Source: DYRB01 sp963709645 (GTDB lineage Bacteria; Pseudomonadota; Gammaproteobacteria; Chromatiales; Chromatiaceae). From it: 64,000 bases of DNA. Below are positions 1-8,661 of this stretch, one piece after another. Made by a program: the position numbers and the translations under genes. The notes beneath the pieces were generated by a model. It was not told the DNA's origin. It saw only the letters and a list, made by a program, of their open reading frames with translations, and searched no databases. Each line of letters opens with the position of its first letter. Position 1 is the stretch's first letter. The stretch covers positions 62,001-126,000 of the forward strand of contig CAVPXP010000049.1 in assembly GCA_963709645.1 (NCBI GenBank). The letters are read 5' to 3'.

Positions 1-6
1 GACTCC

Positions 7-255
7 ATGAATGTCCTCACGATCAACCTGCCAATCGAGGGGTTGCCCTCACCCACCGAGCTGCCGGACGACTTCGCCGACGAGGCGCGCTTCCTGCTGG
101 CTCTGAAGCTGTTCGAGCAAGGGCGCATCTCGTCGGGCAAGGCCGGCACCCTGTGCGGGCTGGGCCGGGTCGGTTTCTTGCTTGCGGCAAGCCGCGCCGG
201 GATACCGGTGGTTGACCTGACCGAGGACGAGCTTGCCGAAGAGTTTGCGCCCTAA
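7..255 (+). CDS. UPF0175 family antitoxin-like protein
   Basis: An 82-residue protein with the UPF0175 layout: a short N-terminal beta strand (LTINLP), a central helical block (FLLALKLFEQGRISSGKAG) and a C-terminal strand ending in LTEDEL. UPF0175 proteins are small DNA-binding-type antitoxins normally encoded just before a DUF3368 PIN-like toxin, which is what follows here. The stop codon shares one base with the next start (TAATG), so the two are translationally coupled. Only six bases precede the ATG in the window, so its promoter is not visible. Family assignment rests on sequence pattern plus context. Confidence 0.8.
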   Translation: MNVLTINLPIEGLPSPTELPDDFADEARFLLALKLFEQGRISSGKAGTLCGLGRVGFLLAASRAGIPVVDLTEDELAEEFAP

Positions 256-746
256 TGCAAACTCGCGCCGTGGTCAACGCGGGGCCGTTGGTTGCCCTGT
301 CTTTGGCCGGGCACCTTGAACTGCTCCCGCTTTTGTTCAAGGAGATCTTGATCCCGCGGGCGGTGTATCGCGAGGTGGCGATCGACGGACTCGGCCGCGC
401 GGGGGCCGCGTCCCTCTCAGAGGCGGTTTGGCGTGCACGAGCCGTCGATGCGCCGGAGCCCGACCCACTGTTGGTGGTGGAACTGGATCGCGGCGAGGCC
501 GAGGTCATCGCGTTGGCGACCGCCTCGCAACCCTGTCTGGCCGTCATCGACGAAAAGCGCGGCAGGCGAATCGCCGGCCGGGTCTATGGACTGCCGATCA
601 AAGGTACCGCCGGGCTCCTCGTCGAAGCGTACCGTCGCGGCCTCATTCAAGATCTGCGCGGGACCCTGCACGGTCTCAGACGCGATGGTTACTTTTTGGC
701 CGATCCCATTATCGATGCGGCCTGCAAGGCGGCCGGCAGTCCCTGA
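255..746 (+). CDS. DUF3368 PIN-like toxin
   Basis: A 163-residue protein of the DUF3368 family, PIN-like nucleases paired with UPF0175 antitoxins. Visible are the N-terminal strand VVNAGPLVALSLAG, the central acidic segment LDRGEAEVIALA, the strand AVIDEKRGRRIA holding the expected second and third acidic positions, and a C-terminal GTAGLLVEAYRRG helix. The usual early motif is N-A/T-S/T-P-L; here it is N-A-G-P-L. The start overlaps the antitoxin stop by one base. The expected role is ribonuclease activity held in check by the upstream protein; this follows from the family and has not been shown for this pair. Confidence 0.8.
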   Translation: MQTRAVVNAGPLVALSLAGHLELLPLLFKEILIPRAVYREVAIDGLGRAGAASLSEAVWRARAVDAPEPDPLLVVELDRGEAEVIALATASQPCLAVIDEKRGRRIAGRVYGLPIKGTAGLLVEAYRRGLIQDLRGTLHGLRRDGYFLADPIIDAACKAAGSP

Positions 747-1092
747 AAGTTCGGCGGCACCCTCAAGCGATTCTGCCGGCCTTCGGCGCCGCAGGAATTC
801 CGTGGTACGTCCCCAGTTTCCCTGCTAGTGCTTTTTGCACTCGGGAACTTCTTTCTCTAAGTTGAGGATCCGACGGCAAAGGAACCTAATTGCCAGGCAA
901 GGCCAGGAAAAATGAGAAAAGAGGCCAGGCTCAGTTAATTGGAGCAGCAACGAACACCATCGCCCAACCAGCGGGTCAGCGGGACCGCCCGGTCCACGTG
1001 TTATTAAGCTCGGCCAGCTTGATCAGGCCAAGCTACTTGATGCAATCGTGGCTGCGCCTGTCGTTGCAATAGGCAAGTTCGAGTGGACCATA
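747..1092. other. Intergenic, no supported gene
   Basis: Between the toxin gene and the first hairpin of the qmo 3' region I see no reading frame with gene-like composition, ribosome site or recognisable protein. The stretch around 860-1000 is less GC-rich than its surroundings. Nothing further can be supported. Confidence 0.5.
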
Positions 1093-1110
1093 AGCCCGCT
1101 TGCGCGGGCC
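1093..1110 (-). terminator. Hairpin behind the orphan hdrB tail
   Basis: A compact GC stem (agcccgc / gcgggc) closed by a four-base loop, GCAA on the minus strand, followed there by TT. It lies about 36 bases past the stop codon of the duplicated hdrB tail. It resembles a rho-independent terminator but the U-tract is weak. Confidence 0.45.
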
Positions 1111-1145
1111 TCTTCCAGGACGGTCGGAGTCGGAGCGGCAGTGGT

Positions 1146-1180
1146 TACTTCGCCGCCAACGCCTCCAGTTGCTTGGCTGG
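1146..1180 (-). repeat. Orphan second copy of the hdrB 3' end
   Basis: These 35 bases repeat the last 11 codons plus stop of hdrB (1280-1314) with three mismatches. Read on the minus strand both copies encode PAKQLEALAAK and a stop. All three internal differences are synonymous (CCT/CCA, CTC/CTG, GCA/GCG), and the stop is TAA here and TAG in the gene. A purely non-coding duplicate would not be expected to diverge only at silent sites, so this looks like the remnant of a separate hdrB allele. Similarity does not extend further in either direction. Confidence 0.75.
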
Positions 1181-1194
1181 GTGAGCTGGAACAC

Positions 1195-1219
1195 AAAAGG
1201 CCACTTAACGTGGCCTTTT
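1195..1219 (-). terminator. Bidirectional intrinsic terminator after qmoAB-hdrBC
   Basis: A perfect 10-bp inverted repeat (aaaaggccac / gtggcctttt) with a five-base loop, A-rich on one side and T-rich on the other. It sits 60 bases past the hdrB stop and is the clearest terminator for the qmo transcript. The symmetry means it could also stop rightward transcription. Confidence 0.85.
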
Positions 1220-1278
1220 GCCGGCGAACGGCCCGCCCGGATGGCGGGACTGGACGAAGCCACAAGGACGAGAGAGAG

Positions 1279-2178
1279 CTACTTCGCCGCCAATGCCTCG
1301 AGTTGCTTGGCAGGTATGATCTGCCCGTTGAGCGCCGCATCCTTGGCACTGCGCCCGTAGGCGACCGCCATCAGGGTTGAGTAGTAGACCACCGGGATCT
1401 TGAACTTGGTGCCGTAGGTGGCGTTGATCTGGTCCTGATAGACCTCGACATTCATCTGACAGACCGGACAGGGCGTCACGATCATGTCCGCGCCGTGGTC
1501 GTAGGCCGCCTCGATGATGCCCTTGACCATCTCCTGGGACTTCTCCGGCTCGGAGAAGGCCAGCGCGCCGCCGCAGCATTGCACCTTCTTCTCGTAGTCG
1601 GGGATGGAGTCGCCGCCCAGGGCCTCGACCAGTCCGTCCAGGTACTTGGGGTTCTCGTAAGACTCGCCGGCGATGCCGAAGGGCCGGTTGGTCTGACAGC
1701 CGACGTAACCGGCGATCTTGATGCCTTCCAGCGGCTTCTTGACCTTGGCCTTGATGGCGTCGTAGCCGATGTCCTCGATCAGCACCTCGGCCATGTGCTT
1801 GATGGGCACATCGTTCTTGAGCTTGAGGCCGGCCTCGGCGAGCGCCGTGTTGCACTCGGCGAATAGGGACTGGTCCTCGTGCAGGCGCTCGGCCGCCTCG
1901 CGGGTCGAGAGCCAGCAGGCGGCGCAGGTGGCGACCATCTCCTGACCGGGGTTGTGCTGCTCGGACAGCGCGATGTTGCGCGCCGAGAGCGTCAGCCGGG
2001 GCAGCTCGCCGCCGCCAGCATAGCCGATGGAGGCGGCGCAGCAGTTCCAGTCCGGGATCTCGTTGAGCTGGATGTCCAGCTCCTCGCACATGGTCTGGAC
2101 GGAGATCAAATAGTTGGAGGAGGAGGCGCCCTTCTGGGAGGAGCAGCCCGGGTAAAACGAGTATTCACGCTTGGCCAT
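1279..2178 (-). CDS. hdrB: Heterodisulfide reductase subunit B-like protein of the Qmo complex
   Basis: A 299-residue soluble protein with two CCG domains: C12, C46-C47 and C85-x2-C88, then C161, C201-C202 and C237-x2-C240. In HdrB these bind paired non-cubane [4Fe-4S] clusters that act on disulfides or quinone-linked partners. The gene is last in a four-gene operon with qmoA, qmoB and hdrC. In several organisms, including Thiobacillus, QmoC (a fused HdrC/membrane protein) is replaced by separate HdrB and HdrC, which fits here. The start follows a good ribosome site (AGGAC) 15 bases after the hdrC stop. The last 11 codons are duplicated downstream. Membrane attachment would need another protein, since no cytochrome b subunit is encoded. 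Confidence 0.9.
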   Translation of the reverse strand: MAKREYSFYPGCSSQKGASSSNYLISVQTMCEELDIQLNEIPDWNCCAASIGYAGGGELPRLTLSARNIALSEQHNPGQEMVATCAACWLSTREAAERLHEDQSLFAECNTALAEAGLKLKNDVPIKHMAEVLIEDIGYDAIKAKVKKPLEGIKIAGYVGCQTNRPFGIAGESYENPKYLDGLVEALGGDSIPDYEKKVQCCGGALAFSEPEKSQEMVKGIIEAAYDHGADMIVTPCPVCQMNVEVYQDQINATYGTKFKIPVVYYSTLMAVAYGRSAKDAALNGQIIPAKQLEALAAK

Positions 2179-2193
2179 GTCTTTGTCCTCCGA

Positions 2194-2832
2194 TCAGGCG
2201 CCGTGCCCTGAGCCATGTTGGGCGATGCGGGCGTCTTCCAGCTCCTGGGCCTTCTGGATGGCCTTCTGGAATCCGCTCAGGTCCTTGACGGCATGGCCGC
2301 CGAGGATCTCCATGGGGTTCATGCGCCCGGTCTTGGTCATGCCCAGCCCCACGTCCTTCATCTTCAGCGCGGTCTTCACGCCCTCGCCGAAGCCGTTCAT
2401 GAAGTACAGGGACATGCCCAGCTTCAGCTCGTTGACGCGGCCCTTCTTGAGTAGGTTGTCCCAGAACATCTGGGCGAACTTGGCCGTGGGGTTGGACTGC
2501 GGGACCAGCCCCAGGCGCTTCGCGTAGTGGGCCAGGCCGTGCATGATGTGGGTGATGGGCAGCTGGCGCGGGCAGCGCACGATGCAGTTGTAGCAGGAGG
2601 TGCACATCCACATGGAATCGGACCCCAGGACCTCATCGCGCTTGCCGGCGCGGATCATCATGAAGATCTTCTGCGGGGAGTGCTCCCAGTGCTGGCCAAG
2701 CGGGCAGGAGCCGGCGCAGACGCCGCACTGCATGCACATCTTGACCCATTCGCCCTCTTCGACGTTCGCCTCGACTTCCTTGAGGAAGCTGCTGCGATAC
2801 TTCTCGACCATCGCGGTATTGAGATCGGCCAT
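2194..2832 (-). CDS. hdrC: Heterodisulfide reductase subunit C-like ferredoxin protein
   Basis: A 212-residue cytoplasmic iron-sulfur protein with two C-x2-C-x2-C-x3-C motifs (C33/36/39/43 and C77/80/83/87), each followed by proline as expected for [4Fe-4S] clusters. This matches HdrC and the soluble half of QmoC; the membrane b-type domain of QmoC is absent. It is encoded between qmoB and hdrB and probably wires electrons between QmoB and HdrB. The C-terminal 100 residues are helical and end in a charged tail (LEDARIAQHGSGHGA). Confidence 0.9.
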   Translation of the reverse strand: MADLNTAMVEKYRSSFLKEVEANVEEGEWVKMCMQCGVCAGSCPLGQHWEHSPQKIFMMIRAGKRDEVLGSDSMWMCTSCYNCIVRCPRQLPITHIMHGLAHYAKRLGLVPQSNPTAKFAQMFWDNLLKKGRVNELKLGMSLYFMNGFGEGVKTALKMKDVGLGMTKTGRMNPMEILGGHAVKDLSGFQKAIQKAQELEDARIAQHGSGHGA

Positions 2833-2896
2833 TGATAGGGTCTCCGGTATTCGGTGATTCCCGTGGCGGATGCCCGGCAGGCATCCGCCCCCAGGG

Positions 2897-5194
2897 TCAG
2901 AACTTGAACGGGCTCATGCCGATCTTCTCGACGGTCGCGGCCATGTCGTTGACCAGCTGCGGCGCACGCTGCACGTCGGTGATGGCGACCTCGTAGACCA
3001 CCACCCGCTCCGGCTCCAGGTTGAGCTGGGTGAGGGTGTCGCCGACCTTGGACAGGCGTTCCGCGGCCAGGGCCGAGCCGCGCACGAAGTGACACTGGTA
3101 GTCGTCGTCACGTCGGCAGCCCATGAGCACCACGCCGTCGTAGCCGGAGTTGAGCGAGTCGGTGATCCAGGACAGGCTCACCGAGCCCAGGCAACGCACC
3201 GGGATAACGCGGGCGAAGGGGGTCATGGTCTCGCCGGAGCCCGAATGCGCCGCTTGGGCGGCCATGTCCAGGGCCGGGTAGGCGTCGTTCTCGCAGGCGA
3301 GCACCAGGATGCGCGGCTTCTCGGAGAACTCGTCCGGGACATCCACTGCCTTGAGCTGGTAGCCGACGGAATCGACGGAGTAGTTCTCGAAGGAGATGAC
3401 GCGCACCGGGCAGGCGCCCATGCAGGTACCGCAACGGCGGCAACGGGACTCGTTGAACAGCGGGTAGCGCTGCTCGTCCTCGTCGATGGCACCGAAGGGG
3501 CACTCCACGGTGCAGCGCTTGCACTGGGTGCAGCCTTCCTTGCGGAAGCTGGGGTAGCTCAGGTCACCCACGCGCGGGTGGACGGCGGAGCTGCGCCCGG
3601 CGTTCTCGGCGGACTGGATGGCCTTCATGGCGGCGCCCACGGCATCTTCCATGGCCTGCTTCATGTCCATGGGACGACGCACGGGACCGGCGGCGTAGAT
3701 GCCGGTGCGTCGCGTCTCGTAGGGAAAACAGATGAAGTGGCTGTCGAGGAAGCCGTGCTTGAGCTGCGGCAGGTCCGTGCCCTGGCGATAGTCGAGATTC
3801 AAAACGGAGGGCGGCGCGACCGCCAGCTTAGCGCGGGCGGCCTCCTTCTCCTCTTCGTCCTCGGCCATGTCCACGGCGAGCTGGGCATAGGGGTCCGGGC
3901 CGATGTTGGGCACCTGGCCGGTAGCGAGCACCACCAGGTCGCAGTCCATCTGGGTGTCTTCGCCCAGGATCAGGTCGTTGAACTTGACCTGCAGGGTGTC
4001 GCCGGGGACGACCTCGGAGACCTTGCCCTTGGAGAAGGTGACCTCGGCCTGCTGGCCGGAGCGGTAGAAGTCCTCGCCCGCGGCACCCGGGGTGCGCAGG
4101 TCGTCGAACAGGACGGCGGCATCGCAGCCCGGGTTCTGGGCCTTGAAATACATCGCCTGCTTGATGGACTCGGTGCAGCAGAAGCCGGAGCAGTAGGGCA
4201 GGTGACCCTTCTTGGTGGAGCGCTGGCCGGCACACTGCACGAAGGCGACGGACTTGACCTCCTTGCCGTCGGACGGGCGCTTGATGGGCCCGCCGTTGGC
4301 GGCCTTGACCAGGCGCTCGAGCTCGAAGTTGGTCAGCACGTCCTTGGACTTGCCGTAGGCGAATTCCGGGAGCTTATTGGCGTCGTAGGGCAGGAAGTCG
4401 CTGGCCTGGATGATGGCGCCGAAGTTCTCGGTGACGGTGCTGCCGGACTCCACGGCGATGTCCGCGGCGAAGCGCCCGGGGGCGCCGGAGGTCTTGGTCA
4501 GCTTCGCGTTCAGGTGCACCGTGATGTGCGGGTCGGCCTCGCAGCGCGCGGCCATCTCGTCGACGCCAGGGTCCTCCGGCAGAGGCAGGTCCTCATTGTT
4601 GCCGTTGGGCACGCCTGCGGCGGCGGCGCGGAACGGGACGCGCTTGTACTGCTCGCCCCAGATCCCGCCCAGTTTGCCCTCCGCACAGACCAGGTGGACC
4701 GGATAGCCGGCAGCCGCCGTCTCCAAGGCAGCGGTCATGCCGGTGACGCCGCCACCAACCACCAGGATGCTCTTGTTGAGGGCCTGCTGCTCGGAGGGCT
4801 TCGGGATATTGAGGATCTTGATCTCGGCGCAGGCCATGCGGACATAGTCGTCCGCCATCTCCTGCGTGGTCTCCTGGTGCTCGTCGCCCTCGGGGCGGAG
4901 CCAGATCACGCCCTCGCGCAGGTTCGCGCGGGACATGGCCACTTCCGGGAAGTTGAAGGCCTCCATTTTGGCGCGGCGTGAGCAGGCCAGGATGGCGATG
5001 TGGTTGACGCCCTCGTTGGCGATGTCGTCACGAATCATCTGCACGCCTTCCGCGCTGCAGAGCATGCCGTGCTCCTTGCAAGAGGGAATCTTGCCCTCGC
5101 GGGTGGCGACCATGGCAAGCTGCTTGGTATCCAGTCGCTCGCCGATGCCGCAACCGGTGCACAGGTAGGCGGCTAATTTCTTTGCTTCTGCCAC
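2897..5194 (-). CDS. qmoB: Quinone-interacting oxidoreductase subunit QmoB
   Basis: A 765-residue flavoprotein related to HdrA fused to an MvhD-like domain. The N terminus has CTGCGIG and further cysteines; an FAD Rossmann motif (ILVVGGGVTGMTAAL) lies near residue 145; two ferredoxin motifs (CTQCKRCTVECP and CRRCGTCMGACP) lie near residues 555-605; and the C-terminal MvhD domain carries conserved cysteines in LACEND, RCLG and MGCRRDDDYQC. Qmo exchanges electrons between APS reductase and the quinone pool; in a sulfur oxidiser the flow is from AMP plus sulfite oxidation to quinone. The start is GTG, four bases after the qmoA stop, with the ribosome site (GGAGGG) inside the end of qmoA. Confidence 0.92.
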   Translation of the reverse strand: MAEAKKLAAYLCTGCGIGERLDTKQLAMVATREGKIPSCKEHGMLCSAEGVQMIRDDIANEGVNHIAILACSRRAKMEAFNFPEVAMSRANLREGVIWLRPEGDEHQETTQEMADDYVRMACAEIKILNIPKPSEQQALNKSILVVGGGVTGMTAALETAAAGYPVHLVCAEGKLGGIWGEQYKRVPFRAAAAGVPNGNNEDLPLPEDPGVDEMAARCEADPHITVHLNAKLTKTSGAPGRFAADIAVESGSTVTENFGAIIQASDFLPYDANKLPEFAYGKSKDVLTNFELERLVKAANGGPIKRPSDGKEVKSVAFVQCAGQRSTKKGHLPYCSGFCCTESIKQAMYFKAQNPGCDAAVLFDDLRTPGAAGEDFYRSGQQAEVTFSKGKVSEVVPGDTLQVKFNDLILGEDTQMDCDLVVLATGQVPNIGPDPYAQLAVDMAEDEEEKEAARAKLAVAPPSVLNLDYRQGTDLPQLKHGFLDSHFICFPYETRRTGIYAAGPVRRPMDMKQAMEDAVGAAMKAIQSAENAGRSSAVHPRVGDLSYPSFRKEGCTQCKRCTVECPFGAIDEDEQRYPLFNESRCRRCGTCMGACPVRVISFENYSVDSVGYQLKAVDVPDEFSEKPRILVLACENDAYPALDMAAQAAHSGSGETMTPFARVIPVRCLGSVSLSWITDSLNSGYDGVVLMGCRRDDDYQCHFVRGSALAAERLSKVGDTLTQLNLEPERVVVYEVAITDVQRAPQLVNDMAATVEKIGMSPFKF

Positions 5195-5198
5195 GGTG

Positions 5199-6485
5199 TT
5201 AACCCTCCGCTCTGGCGACGCTGTTGACGACCTGGATGGCGCGGAGCGCCGCGCCTGTGGCGTGCTGTACGGCCCGGTTCACGTCCAGTGCGTCGGAGGA
5301 GCAGCCGGCGGCGAAGACACCGCCGTTCTCGGGCGCGGCCTCGATGAAGCCCTCGCGGTTGAGGACGATGTCCACGGGGAAGCTCGCCTGATCGACACTG
5401 GGCTCCATGCCGATGGCCAGGACCACCAGGTCGTGCTCATTGGCGAAACGCTTGTAGCCCTCGGTGTCCACGCCGTGGACCACCGGGCTGCCGTTGGCCT
5501 TGTTCTCGACGATGGAGGCCGGCTTGGACTTGATGAACTTGAGCTGCGGGATGGCCCGCACCTTGTTGTAGAAGTCCTCGAAGCGGTCAATGGCGCGCAG
5601 GTCGATGTAATAGACGCTGATGTCGGCCGAATCGGCGTAGGCGTCGCTGACGTAGGTCGCCTGCTTCAGCGATGCCATGCAGCAGATGCGCGAGCAGTGC
5701 AGCAGGTGGTTGCGGTCGCGGGAGCCGGCGCACTGGATGAAGGCGACGCTCTTCGCTTCCTTGCCGTCGGAGGGCCGCACCAGCTTACCGCCGGTGGGCC
5801 CGGTCGGATCGGCCATGCGCTCGAACTCAACGCTAGTGATGACGTTCTTGAAGCGGTCGTAGCCGTAGGGCTGGATCTTGGCCGCGTCGTAGGGGCGCCA
5901 GCCGGTGGCCCAGATCACGGAGCCGCAGGGGAAGTCGATAGTCTCCTCCTGCATGTCCAGATCGATGGCGTCGTACTTGCAAGCGGCCTTGGCCTTGTCC
6001 GCGTCCGGGGTGCCGATGATGGCCGGGTCCAGGACATAGCGGGCCGGTTGGGCCATGCGATAGGGCAGGTAGGCGCCCTTGCGCTTGGACAGGCCGTAGT
6101 TGTACTCGTCGTCGAACTCGGCCTCGACGGCCTTGGTGCAGTCGCCGCAGGCCGTGCAGTTGTCGTTGACGTAGCGCGGGGAGAGCTTGACGGTGGCGGT
6201 GTAGCTGCCCTTCTCGCCCTTGAGCCCCGTCACCTCGGCCATGGTCAGAATCGTGAGGTTGGGGTTCATCCGGCCACGGCGCTGGTTGATTTCCAGTCCG
6301 CAGGTCGGGAAACAGAGCTTGGGGAAGTACTTGTAGAGCTGGGAGACGCGCCCGCCAAGGTAGGGGCGTTTCTCAACCAGGACGACGCGCTTCCCGGTCT
6401 CGGCGGCCTCTAGCGCAGCGGTCATGCCGCTGATGCCACCACCGACCACCAGGATGGTCTCGTTGGTTGCGACGACTTCCGTCAT
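5199..6485 (-). CDS. qmoA: Quinone-interacting oxidoreductase subunit QmoA
   Basis: A 428-residue HdrA-like FAD protein. The N-terminal dinucleotide motif ILVVGGGISGMTAAL is followed by EKRPYLGGRVSQLYKYFPKLC, typical of HdrA/QmoA. A CTACGDC cysteine cluster lies near residue 95 and a second GxGxxG-type segment near the C terminus places the FAD. An upstream in-frame start would add 12 residues, but the ATG used here has a strong ribosome site (GGAGGAAA) at good spacing and begins right at the conserved domain. It is the first gene of the operon. QmoA and QmoB form the flavin core that docks APS reductase; aprA and aprB are not in this window. Confidence 0.92.
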   Translation of the reverse strand: MTEVVATNETILVVGGGISGMTAALEAAETGKRVVLVEKRPYLGGRVSQLYKYFPKLCFPTCGLEINQRRGRMNPNLTILTMAEVTGLKGEKGSYTATVKLSPRYVNDNCTACGDCTKAVEAEFDDEYNYGLSKRKGAYLPYRMAQPARYVLDPAIIGTPDADKAKAACKYDAIDLDMQEETIDFPCGSVIWATGWRPYDAAKIQPYGYDRFKNVITSVEFERMADPTGPTGGKLVRPSDGKEAKSVAFIQCAGSRDRNHLLHCSRICCMASLKQATYVSDAYADSADISVYYIDLRAIDRFEDFYNKVRAIPQLKFIKSKPASIVENKANGSPVVHGVDTEGYKRFANEHDLVVLAIGMEPSVDQASFPVDIVLNREGFIEAAPENGGVFAAGCSSDALDVNRAVQHATGAALRAIQVVNSVARAEG

Positions 6486-6686
6486 GGACTTTCCTCCGAC
6501 TTCGCGGAATGGACTTGGCAAAAAACCCAGCCTTTTTCAGGAAACTAGAGCCGGGTTGCCGGTTGGAAGGGGCCGCGAGGGCCACCCGCATATCAGAACT
6601 CGTTAAGATACCTGCCTTGAAGCTCGGCCGCCACTCCCCATGTACGGGAAAAGCATCGTATTTTTCAATCTTTGGATAGAGGTTGG

Positions 6687-7376
6687 TTATGCGTCGTCGT
6701 CGGCGGCCCAGCGAGATGGGTGGCCGAGACCCCGGGTCAGCGGCACGAAGGCGACCGGCAGGATGGGGCTCGTGTGAACTGCCCCGTCCGCCCCTTTCTC
6801 CACCACCAGGAGCTCTTGTCGGCCCCGCGGCTCCCCCACCGGCAGGACCAGGCGGGCACCCGGGCGGAGCTGCTCCACCAGAGGCGGCGGTATCCTCGGG
6901 GCCGCAGCGGTGACCAGGATGCCGTCGAAGGGGGCCTGCTCCGGCCAGCCGAGATAGCCGTCACCCAAGCGGGTCTCGATATTGGTGTAGCCCAGCTCCG
7001 CCAGGCGCCGTGCAGCCTCCTCGGCCAGCTCGGGGATAACCTCCACCGAGTAGACCTGCCCGACCACCCGTGACAGGATCGCCGCCTGATAGCCGCTCCC
7101 GGTACCGACTTCCAAGACCCGCGACTCGGGGCCGCAGCCGAGCAGGTCCGTCATCAGGGCGACGATGTAAGGCTGGGAGATAGTCTGGCCGCAGCCGATG
7201 GGCAGAGGGCCATTCGCGTAAGCGTATTGCCGCTCGTCCGGGGGGACGAAGGCATCGCGCGGAACCTCGGCCATGGCGGCCATCACCCGCGGGTCCAGGG
7301 CGTTACGCGCGATCAGGTCTCGGGTGTAGTGGACCTCGGTGGCGATGTCCCGCAATAGCCTTTCAACGCCTGTCAT
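6687..7376 (-). CDS. pcm: Protein-L-isoaspartate O-methyltransferase
   Basis: A 229-residue SAM-dependent methyltransferase of the PCMT family, which repairs isoaspartyl residues in aged proteins. Family signatures are VPRDAFVPP, the substrate-side GCGQTISQPYIVALM, the SAM-binding motif VLEVGTGSGYQAAIL and the late motif DGILVTAAAPRIPPPL. The ATG at MTGVERLL is preferred over one six codons upstream because homologues begin at this helix. It lies upstream of qmoA on the same strand with about 200 bases between them, so co-transcription is possible but not shown. It ends in the acidic run AADDDA. Confidence 0.93.
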   Translation of the reverse strand: MTGVERLLRDIATEVHYTRDLIARNALDPRVMAAMAEVPRDAFVPPDERQYAYANGPLPIGCGQTISQPYIVALMTDLLGCGPESRVLEVGTGSGYQAAILSRVVGQVYSVEVIPELAEEAARRLAELGYTNIETRLGDGYLGWPEQAPFDGILVTAAAPRIPPPLVEQLRPGARLVLPVGEPRGRQELLVVEKGADGAVHTSPILPVAFVPLTRGLGHPSRWAADDDA

Positions 7377-7451
7377 CGGCCCTCCGGTCTGCAAGCGCCT
7401 TGGGTGTGCGGCCGCCCCGTGGCACCTTGGCGGCAGGTCCCCCGGCCGGCT

Positions 7452-8015
7452 TCAACCGGTCGCCGGCCGGTCCACGGGTTCGCTGGCAACCAAGCCGGCC
7501 GGGGGCGGCATCCGCTTGATTACGGCTGCCGGAACCTCACCATTGCCTGCCTGAGCCAGAGCACTGGATTCGAGCACCGCCAGTACCATCACCGAGATCA
7601 GCATGGGTGCAACCGCGACGCGGACCAAGGCAACGAACATCAATTCCTGAAGCTTGGGATTGGATAGCGAGAGCAGCCAGCCCAGCCCCACCAAGGCCGC
7701 GCCGACCAGATAGGCGATCATCAGGATGCGGTAGCGGCCCACGGCCAGCGACCAATGGGCGGCGGAAAACCAGAGTCCCTCGGCCTTCGCCTGGGCAGCG
7801 CGCCAGAAGCTGTAGGCGATGACGGCCAGCGACAGCGCCAAGGGGATGGCGATGGTCCAGGCCTTGTAATGTTCGAGGGCCGACCCCTTCTGGGCCATGC
7901 TGCCGGCAAGCACCGCCATGCAGAACAGCAGATTGAAGACGAGCAGGTTGACCATGGCCAGCTCGTGGGGCGCGCGGCCCTGGCGGCGGGTGACGAGGTC
8001 GATCTCAAACTGCAT
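7452..8015 (-). CDS. Four-helix membrane protein, unknown
   Basis: A 187-residue protein with four predicted membrane spans, near residues 22-38, 52-68, 92-112 and 122-145, and a proline-rich cytoplasmic or periplasmic tail (MPPPAGLVASEPVDRPATG). No catalytic or binding motif is visible and I do not recognise the family. An upstream in-frame start would add 51 residues of low-complexity sequence; the ATG at MQFEIDLV is more plausible because the first hydrophobic helix follows soon after. It could share a transcript with pcm, whose start is 75 bases beyond this gene's stop. Confidence 0.6.
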   Translation of the reverse strand: MQFEIDLVTRRQGRAPHELAMVNLLVFNLLFCMAVLAGSMAQKGSALEHYKAWTIAIPLALSLAVIAYSFWRAAQAKAEGLWFSAAHWSLAVGRYRILMIAYLVGAALVGLGWLLSLSNPKLQELMFVALVRVAVAPMLISVMVLAVLESSALAQAGNGEVPAAVIKRMPPPAGLVASEPVDRPATG

Positions 8016-8194
8016 GGCGGCGGATGTCCGGTGCGTCTTGAAGTTGCGTCCGGCCAGGGTGGTATTGCGGCCCGGGTCCCCACATTGGATTACATTTCCC
8101 CCGCCGATGCCAGCCTCGGCTCGCCCATCCAGCGGCGAGCCCCTTGGGCCGGTCGCGGCGCTCGCCAACGATCGACGAACAGGAGCAGACCCGC

Positions 8195-8608
8195 GTGACC
8201 AAACCGCAACTCACACCCTACCCGGAGAACAGCCCAGAGGCACTATTGCGGGTGATCGCCATGTTCATCGTGAGCGACGGCGAGGTGGCCGACGAAGAGC
8301 TGGCCATCTGTGACCGCCTTGGCGTTCTGGCCGCCGTCGGCGGGGACCGCGAGACCTTCGCCCGGGTGTTCGACGTCTACTGCGACGATCTCATCGTCCA
8401 CGCAGGGACGCGCCGGCTGGTGGCGCTGGCCGACGCCGATTGGGTCGAGGCCATCCTGGCCCCGGTGACCGACCCGGCCAGCCGCCGGCTGCTGGCGCAG
8501 ACCCTGTTGGTGGTGGCGCGCTCGGACGGTTGGTTCGCCGACGCCGAGCTCAAGGTGGTGCGGAAAATGCTGGACCACTGGGGTCTAGCCCTAGAGAATC
8601 TGGGCTAG
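8195..8608 (+). CDS. TerB-like small acidic protein
   Basis: A 137-residue protein with the all-helical TerB/DjlA N-terminal pattern: two similar helical units each carrying an acidic turn (VSDGEVADEELAICDRL and RSDGWFADAELKVVRKM). These acidic turns are metal-binding in TerB relatives. The start is GTG with a clear ribosome site (AGGAG, nine bases upstream); a longer frame would overlap the divergent gene's leader. TerB-fold proteins occur in stress and envelope complexes, but the substrate here is unknown. It is transcribed divergently from the membrane protein before it and faces the rhodanese gene. Confidence 0.6.
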   Translation: MTKPQLTPYPENSPEALLRVIAMFIVSDGEVADEELAICDRLGVLAAVGGDRETFARVFDVYCDDLIVHAGTRRLVALADADWVEAILAPVTDPASRRLLAQTLLVVARSDGWFADAELKVVRKMLDHWGLALENLG

Positions 8609-8661
8609 GCTTACCCTCCGTGCGCATCGTCGGGTCGATCGAACTCGCTGTCTGGGCAGCG

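Noticed and set aside
2870..4981. Open frame of 703 codons on the plus strand
   Set aside because: It is exactly antisense to qmoB, is a product of GC-biased third positions, and has no ribosome site or known domain.
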